Shown in pieces: positions 10,738-19,793 of a stretch of DNA of 64,000 nt; the first letter of the stretch is position 1, and each line of letters begins with the position of its first letter. Source of the DNA: Microbacterium oryzae (GTDB lineage Bacteria; Actinomycetota; Actinomycetes; Actinomycetales; Microbacteriaceae); assembly GCF_030406385.1 (NCBI RefSeq), contig NZ_JAUEPM010000006.1:1-64000 (forward strand), read 5' to 3'. The notes beneath the pieces are model-generated. The model did no database searches and was not told the DNA's origin. It worked only from the letters and a program-made list of their open reading frames with translations. The position numbers and the translations under genes were made by a program.

Positions 10738-11911
10738 CCGTCGCCTCCGACGTGAGCGGATGGTCGGAGAGCGGCCCGAGGACGGCGCCGGCCTCGATGC
10801 GCACCGCGTTCGCCCGCAGCGGCGCCGGCACGTCGGCGGCCACGGCCGCCGTCACGAGCACCTGCTCGAAGTCGGCCACCACGTCGGCGAGACGCCGCCG
10901 CCGGTCAGCGTCGAGCTCGGCGAAGACGTCGTCGAGGATGAGGATCGGGTCGCCGCCCTGCGACTCCGCGCGGAGGAGCCCGGCGGAGGCCAGCCGGAGC
11001 GCGAGGGCGACCGACCAGGATTCGCCGTGCGACGCGTACCCCTTCACGGGGAGCCCGCGCACGGTGAGGAGGAGGTCGTCGCGATGGGGCCCGACGAGGC
11101 TCAGGCCGCGCTCGAGCTCCTGCGAGCGACGGGCGGCGAGTGCCGAGCGGAAGAGCTCGGGCGTCGACCCGCCCTCGCCGGCAGGCAGCTCCTCGCCCTC
11201 CTCGGGGTCGGCGCCGCGCACCGACAGCACCCAGCTGAGCTCGGGGCGGTGATCCTCGCCCGCGACGCCCGCATAGGCCTGCGCGACGGGGTCGGCGAGA
11301 TCCTGTGCGAGCCGGACGCGGGCGTCGATGAGCTCCGACCCGAGTGCGACGAGCTTGTCGTCCCAGACGTCGAGAGTCGTCAGCTGGCTGCCCTTCATCC
11401 CCCGCGCACGAGCCGATTTCAGCAGCGCGGTGCGCTGGCGGAGCGTGCGGTCGTAGTCGGCGATGACCCCGGCCATCCGCGGGGTGCGCTGGATGAGGAG
11501 CTGATCGGCGAACCGCCGACGCTGGGAGGGATCGCCGCGCACGATCTGCAGGTCCTCCGGTGCGAACAGCACGGCCTGCGCATAGCGCGGCAGCTCGGAC
11601 GTGCGCACGGGCGACCCGCTCACGCGCGCGCGGTTGGATCCCTGCTTGTTGATCTGCAGCTCCAGGGTGACCCGGCGCTGACCGTGGGCGAGGCGCGCGC
11701 GCACGAAAGCGGCGTCCTTGCCCTCCCGGACGAGCGGAGCGTCCGACGAGACCCGATGGGAGCCCAGTGTCGCGAGGTACGCGATGGCCTCGGCGAGGTT
11801 CGTCTTCCCCTGCCCGTTGCGCCCGACGAGCACGTTGGGCCCGGGCTGCAGCGCGAGTTCCGCATGGGCGTAGTTGCGGAAGTCGACGAGGCTGAGGTGC
11901 TCGACGATCAT
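10730..11911 (-). CDS. recF: DNA replication and repair protein RecF
   Basis: 393 residues. Walker A is GRNGQGKTNL near residue 33, with the SMC-like signature and Walker B ILILDDVFAELD toward the C-terminus. RecF binds single-strand gaps with RecO and RecR and helps load RecA. The N-terminus MIVEHLSLVDFRNYAHAEL is the classical family start. It is 166 bases downstream of dnaN, and its end overlaps dciA. In many related genomes a gnd gene lies between dnaN and recF; there is none here, only a palindromic element. Confidence 0.96.
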   Translation of the reverse strand: MIVEHLSLVDFRNYAHAELALQPGPNVLVGRNGQGKTNLAEAIAYLATLGSHRVSSDAPLVREGKDAAFVRARLAHGQRRVTLELQINKQGSNRARVSGSPVRTSELPRYAQAVLFAPEDLQIVRGDPSQRRRFADQLLIQRTPRMAGVIADYDRTLRQRTALLKSARARGMKGSQLTTLDVWDDKLVALGSELIDARVRLAQDLADPVAQAYAGVAGEDHRPELSWVLSVRGADPEEGEELPAGEGGSTPELFRSALAARRSQELERGLSLVGPHRDDLLLTVRGLPVKGYASHGESWSVALALRLASAGLLRAESQGGDPILILDDVFAELDADRRRRLADVVADFEQVLVTAAVAADVPAPLRANAVRIEAGAVLGPLSDHPLTSEATDG

Positions 11912-11972
11912 CGAATCACCCTCTCATCGACGTCTGACGTTGCCCCGATGCGGTGCGGGTCGGCCTTGCCAC

Positions 11973-12048
11973 CAGACGATGTCGTCTCACCGAACGCACA
12001 CGCGATCTCACGGAATCCCGTGTCGCCTCGATGAGACGACATCGTTTG
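11973..12048. repeat. Nested palindromic element between dnaN and recF
   Basis: The 17-base arms CAGACGATGTCGTCTCA (11973-11989) and TGAGACGACATCGTTTG (12032-12048) are inverted repeats with one mismatch. Each arm contains its own small palindrome (GACGA-TG-TCGTC), and the loop holds a third (CACGG-AATC-CCGTG). The structure suggests a mobile palindromic unit or a processing/termination site, not a simple terminator. Confidence 0.6.
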
Positions 12049-12077
12049 ACGGTGGGGTCGGGCGGAAGAACCGGGGC

Positions 12078-13223
12078 TCAGCGCAGCAGCAGGTTCGGCT
12101 GCAGCAGGTACTTGAACGAGTCCTGGCCCGCCTGATCCACCGACGTCTGGCTCGTGATGAGGATCGGGCTCAGCTTGTTGGCGTTGTCGCTCGACGTGAA
12201 CGTCACCCGCACGAACTCGCTCTTCACGGCGCCGAGCGCCTCGAGGAGGTACTGCGGATTGAGGCCGAGCGTGACCTCGTCGCCGCCCGTGAGGTGCGCG
12301 TCCACGGACTCGGAGGCGCGCGCCTGCTCGCCGCCGGAGGCGTCCATCGTCACCTGCGAGGTGGAGAACGTGAAGCGCAGCGGCGCCGAGCGGTCGAGCA
12401 CCAGCGAGACACGACGGACGGCCTCGGCCAGGTCGGCCGTGCTGACGACCGCGTAGTGCTCGGTCTGCGCGGGGAAGAGGCGACGCACGGGCGGGAAGTT
12501 GCCCTTGATGAGCAGCGAGGTCACGGTCTTGTTGCCCGCGGTGAAGGCGATGATCTCGCGGTCGCCCGAGCCGGAGAAGGCGATCGAGATGTTGCCGCCG
12601 TGCGAGAACGTCTTGCCGACCTCCTGGAGCGTGCGCGCGGGGACGAGCGCGGCCGCCTGCTGCTCGCTGCCATCCCACTCGATGTCGCGCACCGCGACGC
12701 GGTAGCGATCGGTGGCGACGAGGCTGAGCCCGAGACCCGAGACCTCGAGCTGCACGCCCGTGAGCACCGGGGTGACGTCGTCACGGGAAGCAGCGAACGC
12801 GACCTGCGAGATCGCGGTGGCGAAGTCGTCGCCGGGGACGAGACCGGATTCGCCGGTGACCTCGGGGATCGCGGGGTATTCCTCGACCGGCATCGACGCG
12901 AGCGCGAAGCTGGCGGAGCCGCAGGTGAGGGAGATGTTGCCGTCGTCCTCGGTGGAGATCTGGATCGGCTGGTTGGGCAGCCGGCTGGCGATGTCGGAGA
13001 GCAGCCGCCCGTGGACGAGGATCGTGCCCGGCTCGTCGACCGTGGCCTCGATCGTCGTGCGCGCGGAGGCCTCGTAGTCGAAAGCCGAGAGTGCGAGGTT
13101 CCCGTCCTCGGTCGCCTCGATGAGGACGCCGGCGAGGATCGGCTGAGGGTTGCGCTGGGGCAGCAGCTTGACGACGAACGAGACGGCCTCGCTGAACACG
13201 TCGCGGTTCACGTGGAACTTCAC
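12078..13223 (-). CDS. dnaN: DNA polymerase III beta sliding clamp
   Basis: 381 residues from the GTG at 13223 (VKFHVNRDVFSEAV). This start is chosen because the conserved clamp N-terminus begins here, the length is then normal, and GAGGGGAG lies 6-8 bases upstream. The frame continues 31 codons further up, but that stretch lacks conservation and would enter the oriC side. Three clamp domains are evident, and the protein ends with the family-type tail. The clamp tethers polymerase III to DNA. It lies directly downstream of the origin, between dnaA and recF. Confidence 0.97.
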   Translation of the reverse strand: MKFHVNRDVFSEAVSFVVKLLPQRNPQPILAGVLIEATEDGNLALSAFDYEASARTTIEATVDEPGTILVHGRLLSDIASRLPNQPIQISTEDDGNISLTCGSASFALASMPVEEYPAIPEVTGESGLVPGDDFATAISQVAFAASRDDVTPVLTGVQLEVSGLGLSLVATDRYRVAVRDIEWDGSEQQAAALVPARTLQEVGKTFSHGGNISIAFSGSGDREIIAFTAGNKTVTSLLIKGNFPPVRRLFPAQTEHYAVVSTADLAEAVRRVSLVLDRSAPLRFTFSTSQVTMDASGGEQARASESVDAHLTGGDEVTLGLNPQYLLEALGAVKSEFVRVTFTSSDNANKLSPILITSQTSVDQAGQDSFKYLLQPNLLLR

Positions 13224-13628
13224 GGGTCGCTCCCCTCGGATGACGAAACGGGCGCGGACCGCCCACGGGTCTCCCATGCTAGTGCCCCGGGTGTCGCGGT
13301 CCGTCGAGAAGGTCATCGGAGGCCCTTCAGAGAAAGAGATCTCTTAACCGTGTTAACCGCTGTGGAGAGTGTGGATAACTCTGTGGATGCGAGACGGGAG
13401 TAGGGAACGACATGTGTGTGAGTTGTGGATGGCGTGAGGACGCTCCGTGGAGACCGGGAAGGGCACCGGAGTCGCTGTCACAGGCCGTTCCACACGCGGA
13501 GGGCGTGTCCTACACAGCTTCCGAGGCGTGTCTCCCCAGTTATCCACAGGAGTTTTCACATGGGGAGAACTCCTTATAGGGGCTTCTCCCAGCGCGCGTC
13601 AAGTGCGCTGTTGAGGCTCGGAGGACGC
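13224..13628. other. oriC: Chromosomal replication origin (oriC) between dnaA and dnaN
   Basis: This 400-base stretch holds no gene. It has two perfect DnaA boxes in opposite orientation, TGTGGATAA at 13370-13378 and TTATCCACA at 13540-13548. Near-matches include TGTGGAGAG 13361-13369, TGTGGATGC 13382-13390 and TGTGGATGG 13424-13432. The least GC-rich part, with AGAGATCTCT and TTAACCGTGTTAACC (13335-13359), is a candidate unwinding element. Location between dnaA and dnaN is the standard actinobacterial position. Confidence 0.88.
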
Positions 13629-13665
13629 ATGAAGGGCCCGGAACGCTCGGTTCCGGGCCCTTCAT
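13629..13665 (-). terminator. dnaA terminator
   Basis: A perfect 16-base stem, ATGAAGGGCCCGGAAC with its complement, closes a 5-base loop just 13 bases past the dnaA stop. It would end dnaA transcription before it enters oriC. The T run is absent, as in most hairpins of this genome. Confidence 0.8.
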
Positions 13666-13678
13666 GGAGAACGTGCGC

Positions 13679-15073
13679 TCAGCGGCGTCCGAGCTGCGTG
13701 GTGATCTCCTGCACCTGGTTGTAGACCGAGCGCTTCTCCTTCATGAGCTCGTTGATCTTCCGGTACGCGTACATCACCGTCGTGTGGTCGCGTCCGCCGA
13801 AGAGCTGCCCGATCTTCGGCAGCGAGAGACTCGTCCGCTCGCGACAGAGGTACATGGCGATCTGCCGAGCCTGCGCCACCGACTGCGCGCGGCTGGAGCC
13901 GTGCAGGTCGTCGGCGGTGAGCTTGAAGTAGCTCGCGGTCACGCTGATGATGTCGTTCGGCGAGACGACGGTGTCCTCCGCCTGATCCACGATGTCGCGC
14001 AGCACCGTCTGCGCCAGCTCGAGCGAGACGGACGAGCGGTTCAGGCTCGCGAAGGCGGAGACGCGTATGAGCGCCCCCTCGAGCTCGCGGATGTTCGTCG
14101 ACACGTTGGACGCGATGTACTCGATGACGTCGTCGGGGATGTCCAGGCGCTCGGCCTGCCCCTTCTTCCGGAGGATGGCGACGCGGGTCTCGAGATCGGG
14201 CGCCTGCACGTCGGTGATGAGGCCCCACTCGAACCGGCTGCGCATGCGGTCCTCGAAGCCGGTGAGGAGCTTCGGGGCGACGTCGCTGGTGATCACGACC
14301 TGCTTGTCGTGGTCGTGCAGGGTGTTGAACGTGTGGAAGAACGTCTCCTGCGTCTCAGCTTTGCCCTGCAGGAACTGGATGTCGTCGATCAGCAGGATGT
14401 CGACCTCGCGATAGCGCGCGTTGAAGGCCGCTCCGCGGTTGTTCGCGATCGAGTTGATGAAGTCGTTCGTGAACTCCTCGCTCGAGACGTAGCGCACCCG
14501 GACACCCGGATAGAGGTTGAGCGCGTAGTCGCCGATCGCGTGGAGGAGGTGCGTCTTGCCGAGGCCAGAGTCACCGTAGATGAAGAGCGGGTTGTACGCC
14601 TTCGCGGGCGCCTCGGCGACGGCGACCGCGGCCGCGTGGGCGAAGCGGTTCGACTGCCCGATGACGAAGTTGTCGAACGTGTACTTGGGATTGAGCCGGG
14701 TGTCATCGCGGGAGCGGGTCGCCGGGGCGGAGGTCTGAGCCACTGGCCGCTGCGGAGCCGTCTCCGCGGGAGCTGCAGGAGCCGGCGCATCGATCGCGGC
14801 CTCGGTGAGCTCGGGGTTGACCGAGACGCGGAACGACTTGGCATCGGCGCCGATCCGCTCGAGCGCCTCCATGATCGGCTCGCGCATGCGCTTGTTGATC
14901 TGCGCCGCGGTGAGATCATTCGGGACGTCGATGTAGAGGGTGCCGCCCATGACTCCCTGCGGGACGGCGAGGCTCAGGTATCCCTCCAGAAGAGGGGTGA
15001 TCCGACCGTCTCCGGCCAGCTCCGCCAGCACCGTTCGCCAGACGGGGACGTCTGGGATGTCGTGCGCGCTCAT
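13679..15073 (-). CDS. dnaA: Chromosomal replication initiator DnaA
   Basis: 464 residues from the ATG at 15073 (MSAHDIPDVPVWRTVLAEL); the longer upstream frame is not conserved and runs through the promoter. Domain I is N-terminal, followed by an Ala/Pro linker. Domain III is an AAA+ ATPase with Walker A GDSGLGKTHLL and Walker B ILLIDDIQF. Domain IV has the DNA-binding signature GGRDHTTVMYAYRKI. It opens oriC immediately downstream. A perfect DnaA box lies 14 bases upstream of the start, so autoregulation is likely. It is divergent from rpmH. Confidence 0.98.
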   Translation of the reverse strand: MSAHDIPDVPVWRTVLAELAGDGRITPLLEGYLSLAVPQGVMGGTLYIDVPNDLTAAQINKRMREPIMEALERIGADAKSFRVSVNPELTEAAIDAPAPAAPAETAPQRPVAQTSAPATRSRDDTRLNPKYTFDNFVIGQSNRFAHAAAVAVAEAPAKAYNPLFIYGDSGLGKTHLLHAIGDYALNLYPGVRVRYVSSEEFTNDFINSIANNRGAAFNARYREVDILLIDDIQFLQGKAETQETFFHTFNTLHDHDKQVVITSDVAPKLLTGFEDRMRSRFEWGLITDVQAPDLETRVAILRKKGQAERLDIPDDVIEYIASNVSTNIRELEGALIRVSAFASLNRSSVSLELAQTVLRDIVDQAEDTVVSPNDIISVTASYFKLTADDLHGSSRAQSVAQARQIAMYLCRERTSLSLPKIGQLFGGRDHTTVMYAYRKINELMKEKRSVYNQVQEITTQLGRR

Positions 15074-15086
15074 GCCTCTCCTAGCC

Positions 15087-15095
15087 TGTGGATAA
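15087..15095. promoter_or_regulatory. DnaA box in the dnaA promoter region
   Basis: TGTGGATAA is a perfect match to the reverse of TTATCCACA. It lies 14-22 bases upstream of the dnaA start, where bound DnaA could repress its own gene. The rest of the 257-base dnaA-rpmH gap (15074-15330) should hold both divergent promoters, but I could not assign -35/-10 pairs with confidence. Confidence 0.65.
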
Positions 15096-15330
15096 CTCCG
15101 TGACACGCTAGTGGATGGATCCTGAACGGCAAACTCTCTCTTCGCCCTCCTCTGCGTGTCCTTCGCCAGCGAGGGGCGTCGCTGTGGAGATACTGTCAGG
15201 TTGTCTGGCTCATTTGCCGGATCGTCGTCGTTCGGCGTACGCTGAATCGGTTGACTTATGCCCTTCGGGGCTCCCACAACTCTCGTCTCCGGTCACACGA
15301 TTCCGGTGACCGTCCCTTCGGAGTGATTCC

Positions 15331-15468
15331 ATGAGCAAGCGCACGTTCCAGCCCAACAACCGTCGCCGCGCCAAGAAGCACGGCTTCCGCGCACGCATGC
15401 GCACCCGCGCCGGCCGCGCCATCCTCGCCGCTCGTCGCGGCAAGGGGCGCGTCGAGCTCTCGGCGTAA
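15331..15468 (+). CDS. rpmH: 50S ribosomal protein L34
   Basis: 45 residues, [19 protein letters not shown]..., the complete and highly basic L34 sequence with its usual [14 protein letters not shown] core. L34 is a late-assembling protein of the large ribosomal subunit that packs against 23S rRNA. A weak GGAG-type site (GGAGTG) lies just before the start. It is the first gene of the plus-strand run that continues with rnpA, yidD and yidC, the order found in almost all bacteria. Confidence 0.97.
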   Translation: MSKRTFQPNNRRRAKKHGFRARMRTRAGRAILAARRGKGRVELSA

Positions 15469-15484
15469 TCCCGCCGACGAGTCC

Positions 15485-15823
15485 GTGCTCGCGAGGCCGC
15501 ATCGCCTGGTCCTCGGCGCCGACTATCGGATGGTCGTGCGCCGAGGCTCTCGATGCGCCGGTGCGTCGACTGTGACGCACGTCGTGCATTCCCATGAGGA
15601 ACGCGCGCCGCGATTCGGATTCATCGTCAGCAAAGCCGTCGGCAACGCCGTCACGCGCAACACCGTGCGACGTCGCCTCAAGGCGGTGTGCGCCGAGGCG
15701 CTGCCGGGCGTGCGCCCGGGGGCCGATGTCGTCATCCGCGCGCTGCCTTCGGCATCTCAGGCGACGTTCCAGGAGCTGCGCTCCGAGGTGACGCGCTGTC
15801 TCGCGCGCAAGGCCGCGGCATGA
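15485..15823 (+). CDS. rnpA: Ribonuclease P protein component
   Basis: 112 residues from the GTG at 15485. The family motif RNTVRRRLK (the RNR-type helix that contacts the RNA subunit) lies mid-protein after GFIVSKAVGNAVT. With the RNA subunit it trims the 5' leaders of tRNAs. It follows rpmH by 16 bases, and its stop overlaps the yidD start (ATGA). Length and motif are both normal. Confidence 0.96.
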   Translation: MLARPHRLVLGADYRMVVRRGSRCAGASTVTHVVHSHEERAPRFGFIVSKAVGNAVTRNTVRRRLKAVCAEALPGVRPGADVVIRALPSASQATFQELRSEVTRCLARKAAA

Positions 15824-16170
15824 GCGTGCTTCCCGCGTCGGCCACAGGGTCGGCGCGGTTTCGCGTATCCGACGCCGTGCGATCGGTTCCTCTGGTTCCG
15901 CGCAACGCGGGGCTCATGCTCCTGCACGGATACCGAGCGACGATCTCGCATCTCTACGGGGATGTCTGCAAGTACTACCCGTCCTGCTCCGCGTACGCGG
16001 TCACGGCCGTGCAGCAGCACGGGCTCGTGAGAGGATCGGGCCTGACGGCGGCACGCCTGGCGCGGTGCCATCCCTGGGCCGCGGGCGGCGAAGACGACGT
16101 CACGCCGCACCCGCACTTCCGCTACGACCTCACCCGTCACGGCTTCGTCGTGCCGCTACGAAAGGACTGA
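15820..16170 (+). CDS. yidD: Membrane protein insertion efficiency factor YidD
   Basis: 116 residues from the ATG at 15820. The core is LLHGYRATISHLYGDVCKYYPSCSAYA and the three family cysteines are present (C-x4-C in CKYYPSC, and RCHPW). YidD is a small peripheral protein that helps YidC insert inner-membrane proteins. The N-terminus carries an extra stretch of about 25 residues before the conserved part, and the C-terminus ends in basic residues. Translation is coupled to rnpA by a 4-base overlap; yidC follows after 5 bases. Confidence 0.92.
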   Translation: MSVLPASATGSARFRVSDAVRSVPLVPRNAGLMLLHGYRATISHLYGDVCKYYPSCSAYAVTAVQQHGLVRGSGLTAARLARCHPWAAGGEDDVTPHPHFRYDLTRHGFVVPLRKD

Positions 16171-16175
16171 CCTCC

Positions 16176-17216
16176 GTGGACTTCCTCGGAATCATCCTCT
16201 GGCCCATCCGCTGGGTCATCGAAATGATCCTCGTCGGCTGGCACTCGCTCCTGACGTTCCTCGGCATGCAGGTCGACGGCGGACTCACCTGGGTCCTCTC
16301 CATCGCCGGCGTGGTCGTCGTCGTCCGCGCGATCCTGATCCCGCTCTTCGTGAAGCAGATCAAGAGCCAGCGCAAGATGATGGAAATCGCTCCTGAGATG
16401 AAGAAGATCCAGGAGAAGTATCGAGGCAAGCGGGACCAGCTCTCTCGTGAGGCGATGAGCCGCGAGACGATGGCCCTGTACAAGAAGCACGGCACCTCCC
16501 CCGTCTCCAGCTGCCTGCCGCTGCTCGTGCAGATGCCGGTCTTCCTGTCGCTCTACTACACGCTGCTCGACGTCAAGGCACATGCCAACGAGGGCATCGG
16601 CGGTGTCGGCCTGCTGTCCGCGGACCTCACGCGGCAGTTCAACAACGCGAGCCTGTTCGACATCGCGCCGCTGTCCGAGACCCTGCGCGACGCCTTCGTG
16701 ACCCGCCCCGACGGCTGGGTCGGCACCACGGTCATCCTCGTCATCATGGTCGCGCTGATGATCGGCACACAGTTCTTCACGCAGCTGCAGATCGTCTCGA
16801 AGAACATGTCCGCCGAGGCCAAGAGCGGTCAGGCCTACCAGATGCAGCGCATCATGCTCTACATCATCCCGTTCGCGATGATCTTCTCCGGCGTCTTCTT
16901 CCCGCTGGGTGTCGTCTCGTACTGGTTCTTCAACAACCTCTGGACGATGTGCCAGCAGTTCCTCGTCATCCGCGAGCTGCCCACCCCGGGCTCGGAGGCG
17001 GCGAAGGCGCGAGAAGAGCGTCTTGCGCGTAAGGGCAAGGCGGTCAACAGCCAGGGCAAGGTCGTCACGATCGCAGAGTACGAGGCGGAGCAGCAGGAGC
17101 TGCTGCGTCGGGCTGAGGAGGCTCGCGCCAAGCAGCCGAAGCGTCAGCAGCCGATGAGCGCGAAGCGCGCCAAGAAGCAGCAGCGGCCCGTCGGCGACGA
17201 CGGCAGCGCGAGCTGA
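16176..17216 (+). CDS. yidC: Membrane protein insertase YidC/Oxa1
   Basis: 346 residues from the GTG at 16176, chosen because AAAGGA lies about 10 bases upstream and the protein then begins VDFLGIILWPIRWVIE as in relatives. There are five membrane segments and the conserved hydrophilic loop with YKKHGTSPVSSCLPLLVQMPVFLSLY-type sequence. The C-terminal 70 residues are very basic and may contact ribosomes. It inserts proteins into the membrane alone or with SecYEG. The gene lies between yidD and khpB in a single run. Confidence 0.96.
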   Translation: MDFLGIILWPIRWVIEMILVGWHSLLTFLGMQVDGGLTWVLSIAGVVVVVRAILIPLFVKQIKSQRKMMEIAPEMKKIQEKYRGKRDQLSREAMSRETMALYKKHGTSPVSSCLPLLVQMPVFLSLYYTLLDVKAHANEGIGGVGLLSADLTRQFNNASLFDIAPLSETLRDAFVTRPDGWVGTTVILVIMVALMIGTQFFTQLQIVSKNMSAEAKSGQAYQMQRIMLYIIPFAMIFSGVFFPLGVVSYWFFNNLWTMCQQFLVIRELPTPGSEAAKAREERLARKGKAVNSQGKVVTIAEYEAEQQELLRRAEEARAKQPKRQQPMSAKRAKKQQRPVGDDGSAS

Positions 17217-17255
17217 CGCCGTCTCGCCCGCCCGCATCACCCGAGATTGGACGCC

Positions 17256-17750
17256 ATGAACTCCCCTACCGCACCTGAGACCGACGCCCCCTCCGACGCG
17301 GAGCTCGAGCGCGAAGGCGACGTCGCGGCCGACTTCCTCGAGGGCCTGCTGGACATCGCCGACATCGACGGCGACCTGACGCTGGATGTGCGGCAGGGGC
17401 GCGCCTACGTGTCTGTGGAGTCCGAAGACGCCTCGCTGCGCGTGATCTCGCACCCCGACACGGTTCAGGCGCTTCAGGAGCTCACACGCCTCGCTGTGCA
17501 GAACGAGACGGGCTCGTTCTCCCGTCTGATCCTCGACGTCGGGGGCTCGCGCGACGTGCGTCGACGCCAGCTGGAGACCCTCGTCGACGCCGCCATGGCG
17601 AAGCTCGAGGAAGGCGCGTCGCAGGCTTCCCTGCCGTCGATGTCGTCTTACGAGCGCAAGCTCATCCACGACATCGCTGCCGACCGCGGCCTCGTGTCGG
17701 AGTCGTACGGCGAAGGCCCGGATCGCCACACCGTCATCCGTCGCGCCTGA
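17256..17750 (+). CDS. khpB: KH/R3H RNA-binding protein (Jag/KhpB family)
   Basis: 164 residues from the ATG at 17256; a TTG at 17247 in the same frame would add three residues. An acidic N-terminus is followed by a KH domain (residues about 30-95) and a C-terminal R3H domain containing RKLIHDIAADRGLVSESYGEGPDRHTVI. The N-terminal Jag_N domain of Firmicutes proteins is absent, as usual in actinobacteria. It is an RNA-binding partner of KhpA in other species, linked to envelope control. The TGATG junction couples it to rsmG. Confidence 0.92.
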   Translation: MNSPTAPETDAPSDAELEREGDVAADFLEGLLDIADIDGDLTLDVRQGRAYVSVESEDASLRVISHPDTVQALQELTRLAVQNETGSFSRLILDVGGSRDVRRRQLETLVDAAMAKLEEGASQASLPSMSSYERKLIHDIAADRGLVSESYGEGPDRHTVIRRA

Positions 17751-18391
17751 TGTCGGCACTCGACGCTCTCGAGCCGGAGCCGGCAGAGGCTGCAGCGCTC
17801 TTCGGCGAGGGCTTCGCCCGTGCGCGCGCATTCGCCCGGACGCTGGCGGAGCATGGCGAGGAGCGCGGCCTGATCGGCCCGCAGGAGGTTCCGCGGCTGT
17901 GGTCGCGGCACATCCTCAACTCGGCTGTCGCCGCTCCGCTGTTCCCTGCCGGTGGACGCGTCGGCGATGTCGGCTCGGGCGCCGGCCTTCCAGGCATCGT
18001 GCTGGCGATCGCGCGGCCGGATGTGCAGTGGGTGCTCATCGAGCCCATGGAGCGTCGGACGATCTGGCTGAACGAACAGGTGGACGCACTCGGTCTCGAG
18101 AACGTCGTCGTCGAGCGCGCACGCGCTGAGGAGTCCGGACGCTACGAGGGCATGCTCGACGCGGTGACCGCGCGAGCGGTCTCGGCGCTGCGCACACTCA
18201 TTCCGTGGACCGCTCCGCTGGTGCGCGACGGCGGTGAGCTCATTCTGCTCAAGGGACAGAACGCTTCGGCCGAGGTCGGTGCCGCAGCTAAGGCCATCCG
18301 CAAGTACAAGCTGTCGGATGTCCGCGTGGAGGTCATCGGCGAGGGCGTCGTGTCCGAGCCCACGCGGGTGGTGCGCGCCACCGTGCGCTGA
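17750..18391 (+). CDS. rsmG: 16S rRNA (guanine-N7) methyltransferase RsmG
   Basis: 213 residues. The SAM-binding motif is VGDVGSGAGLPGIVLAIARP, followed by LIEPMERRTIWL and the catalytic-side ARAVSALRTLIPW segment. RsmG methylates G527 of 16S rRNA (E. coli numbering); its loss gives low-level streptomycin resistance in other bacteria. It starts on the last base of the khpB stop (TGATG). Downstream, transcription would enter the 1.5-kb gene-free parS region. No truncation or unusual residue was noticed. Confidence 0.96.
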   Translation: MSALDALEPEPAEAAALFGEGFARARAFARTLAEHGEERGLIGPQEVPRLWSRHILNSAVAAPLFPAGGRVGDVGSGAGLPGIVLAIARPDVQWVLIEPMERRTIWLNEQVDALGLENVVVERARAEESGRYEGMLDAVTARAVSALRTLIPWTAPLVRDGGELILLKGQNASAEVGAAAKAIRKYKLSDVRVEVIGEGVVSEPTRVVRATVR

Positions 18392-18700
18392 GCGGTCGCT
18401 CCACCCGCGCGTGCGATACCAGTATATCGGTGTGCTGCGGGGGCACCGCGGGGCGCAGTCGACGATCGGCCGCGGGAGGAGCTGTCTCCCAAGGTGTGCC
18501 GCTGAGGCGCCGGGTGAATTAGTCGACTTGGGCAGGTCCTCCTATTCGATCGGTGCGGCCGCCCGTGACTCCCCAAGCTGCTGAGACTACTCCTGGTCCC
18601 GTGCGGGCATCGCGCTCAAGCTGATTCCGACGGCGGCAGCAGAGGTCGCCAAGGGCGGCTTCCGACGCCGGACAGCGATCGATGTTTCGCCGTCGCGGTC

Positions 18701-18714
18701 GTTTCACGTGAAAC
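18701..18714. other. parS: parS site 1
   Basis: Perfect 14-base palindrome GTTTCACGTGAAAC, the ParB-binding core; the flanking bases are C and G, not T and A. Confidence 0.92.
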
Positions 18715-18960
18715 GCTCGCCGATCGCGCGGCTTCCGGCTCGACTTCGCGGCCGAGGGGCCGTGGAGGCTCAGCCTTGGGTAGGTATGTAGGTATCGACC
18801 GAGCGCGGAGTCTCGGCGCTACCGATCCTGATCTGGTGATGGACGTGAGGGATCCCGAGGTGGACGTTTTCTGGACGGAGGACGGCTTCCTAGGGACGAA
18901 GCAGGATCAAAGCAAGGCGGCTTGGACAGGCCGAGATCGTGGCAAGGCGGGATAGCGACC

Positions 18961-18974
18961 GTTTCACGTGAAAC
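18961..18974. other. parS: parS site 2
   Basis: Perfect GTTTCACGTGAAAC, 260 bases after site 1. Confidence 0.92.
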
Positions 18975-19251
18975 GGTGTCTGAGGATTCCGCAGGTACGT
19001 TGGCGATCCGAGCTGCATCGGAACGTGCGACACGGCGCTGGTGGGGATGACTTCGTGTAACGTCATGATCATCAGCGAACCGCTCGATGAGACGCGACCG
19101 CACGGGGCATCCGCGCGTCGATCGCGACGCTGTTGCGCACCTGGTCACGCCTGCTCGCCCTGTCACCGCCGAAGCCGCTCGTGACAGGGCGACAAGCACC
19201 GCGGTATCGACACGCGCGACTCTGCCTCCGCGACCGCAAAATGCACGGGCC

Positions 19252-19265
19252 GTTTCACGTGAAAC
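19252..19265. other. parS: parS site 3
   Basis: Perfect GTTTCACGTGAAAC, 291 bases after site 2. Confidence 0.92.
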
Positions 19266-19490
19266 GCTTGCGTCCTGTCCGGGCGGAGAGGAGACGGAGG
19301 TGCCCGCTCTTGGAGGCGGCATAGCGCCGGCCGCCTATGCCGAGGGCTGCAGCACGCAAGAACCAACCGTCCCTCGCGACGAGAGGCTCGTCGGCCGAAG
19401 TAGAGGCGAGAGGAGCCCAGAGTAGCTCGCGCCTATGAGGGGTATGCGATCGTCGTGTCACACGCCCTGCTGCCTCTGCCGCTACGCGCG

Positions 19491-19506
19491 TGTTTCACGT
19501 GAAACA
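19491..19506. other. parS: parS site 4 (full 16-base palindrome)
   Basis: The complete consensus TGTTTCACGTGAAACA, including both outer bases. Confidence 0.95.
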
Positions 19507-19779
19507 CTGCCGCAGTCAGGGGAGCGGCGCCCGTCTCTACGGCCCAGCCGCGTAGTCGCACACCTCCGCACATGAAGCAGACCCCCGCTCGGCTGCGGCG
19601 CGGCCAATATATTGGTCCGGGCGTCCCTCGTTCCGTGGCGAAGAGATCGGGTATCCCGCAACCCAGCGCGGGTGAGCTCAAAAGTCCCTCAGCTGGTGTG
19701 AGCTGGGCTGGGCTCGCGGCCCGCGCGACCAGGCGTGTCTCATTCGTGGCTCAACCGCATGAGCCGCGCAGAGCGACAT

Positions 19780-19793
19780 GTTTCACGTGAAAC
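19780..19793. other. parS: parS site 5
   Basis: Perfect GTTTCACGTGAAAC with T on the left flank and G on the right. Confidence 0.92.

Noticed and set aside
11912..12077. A gnd gene between dnaN and recF
   Set aside because: The gap is only 166 bases and contains a palindromic element; no dehydrogenase motif is present.
19087..19790. Short frames inside the parS region
   Set aside because: They run across the parS palindromes, lack ribosome sites and recognisable sequence, and disagree between strands.
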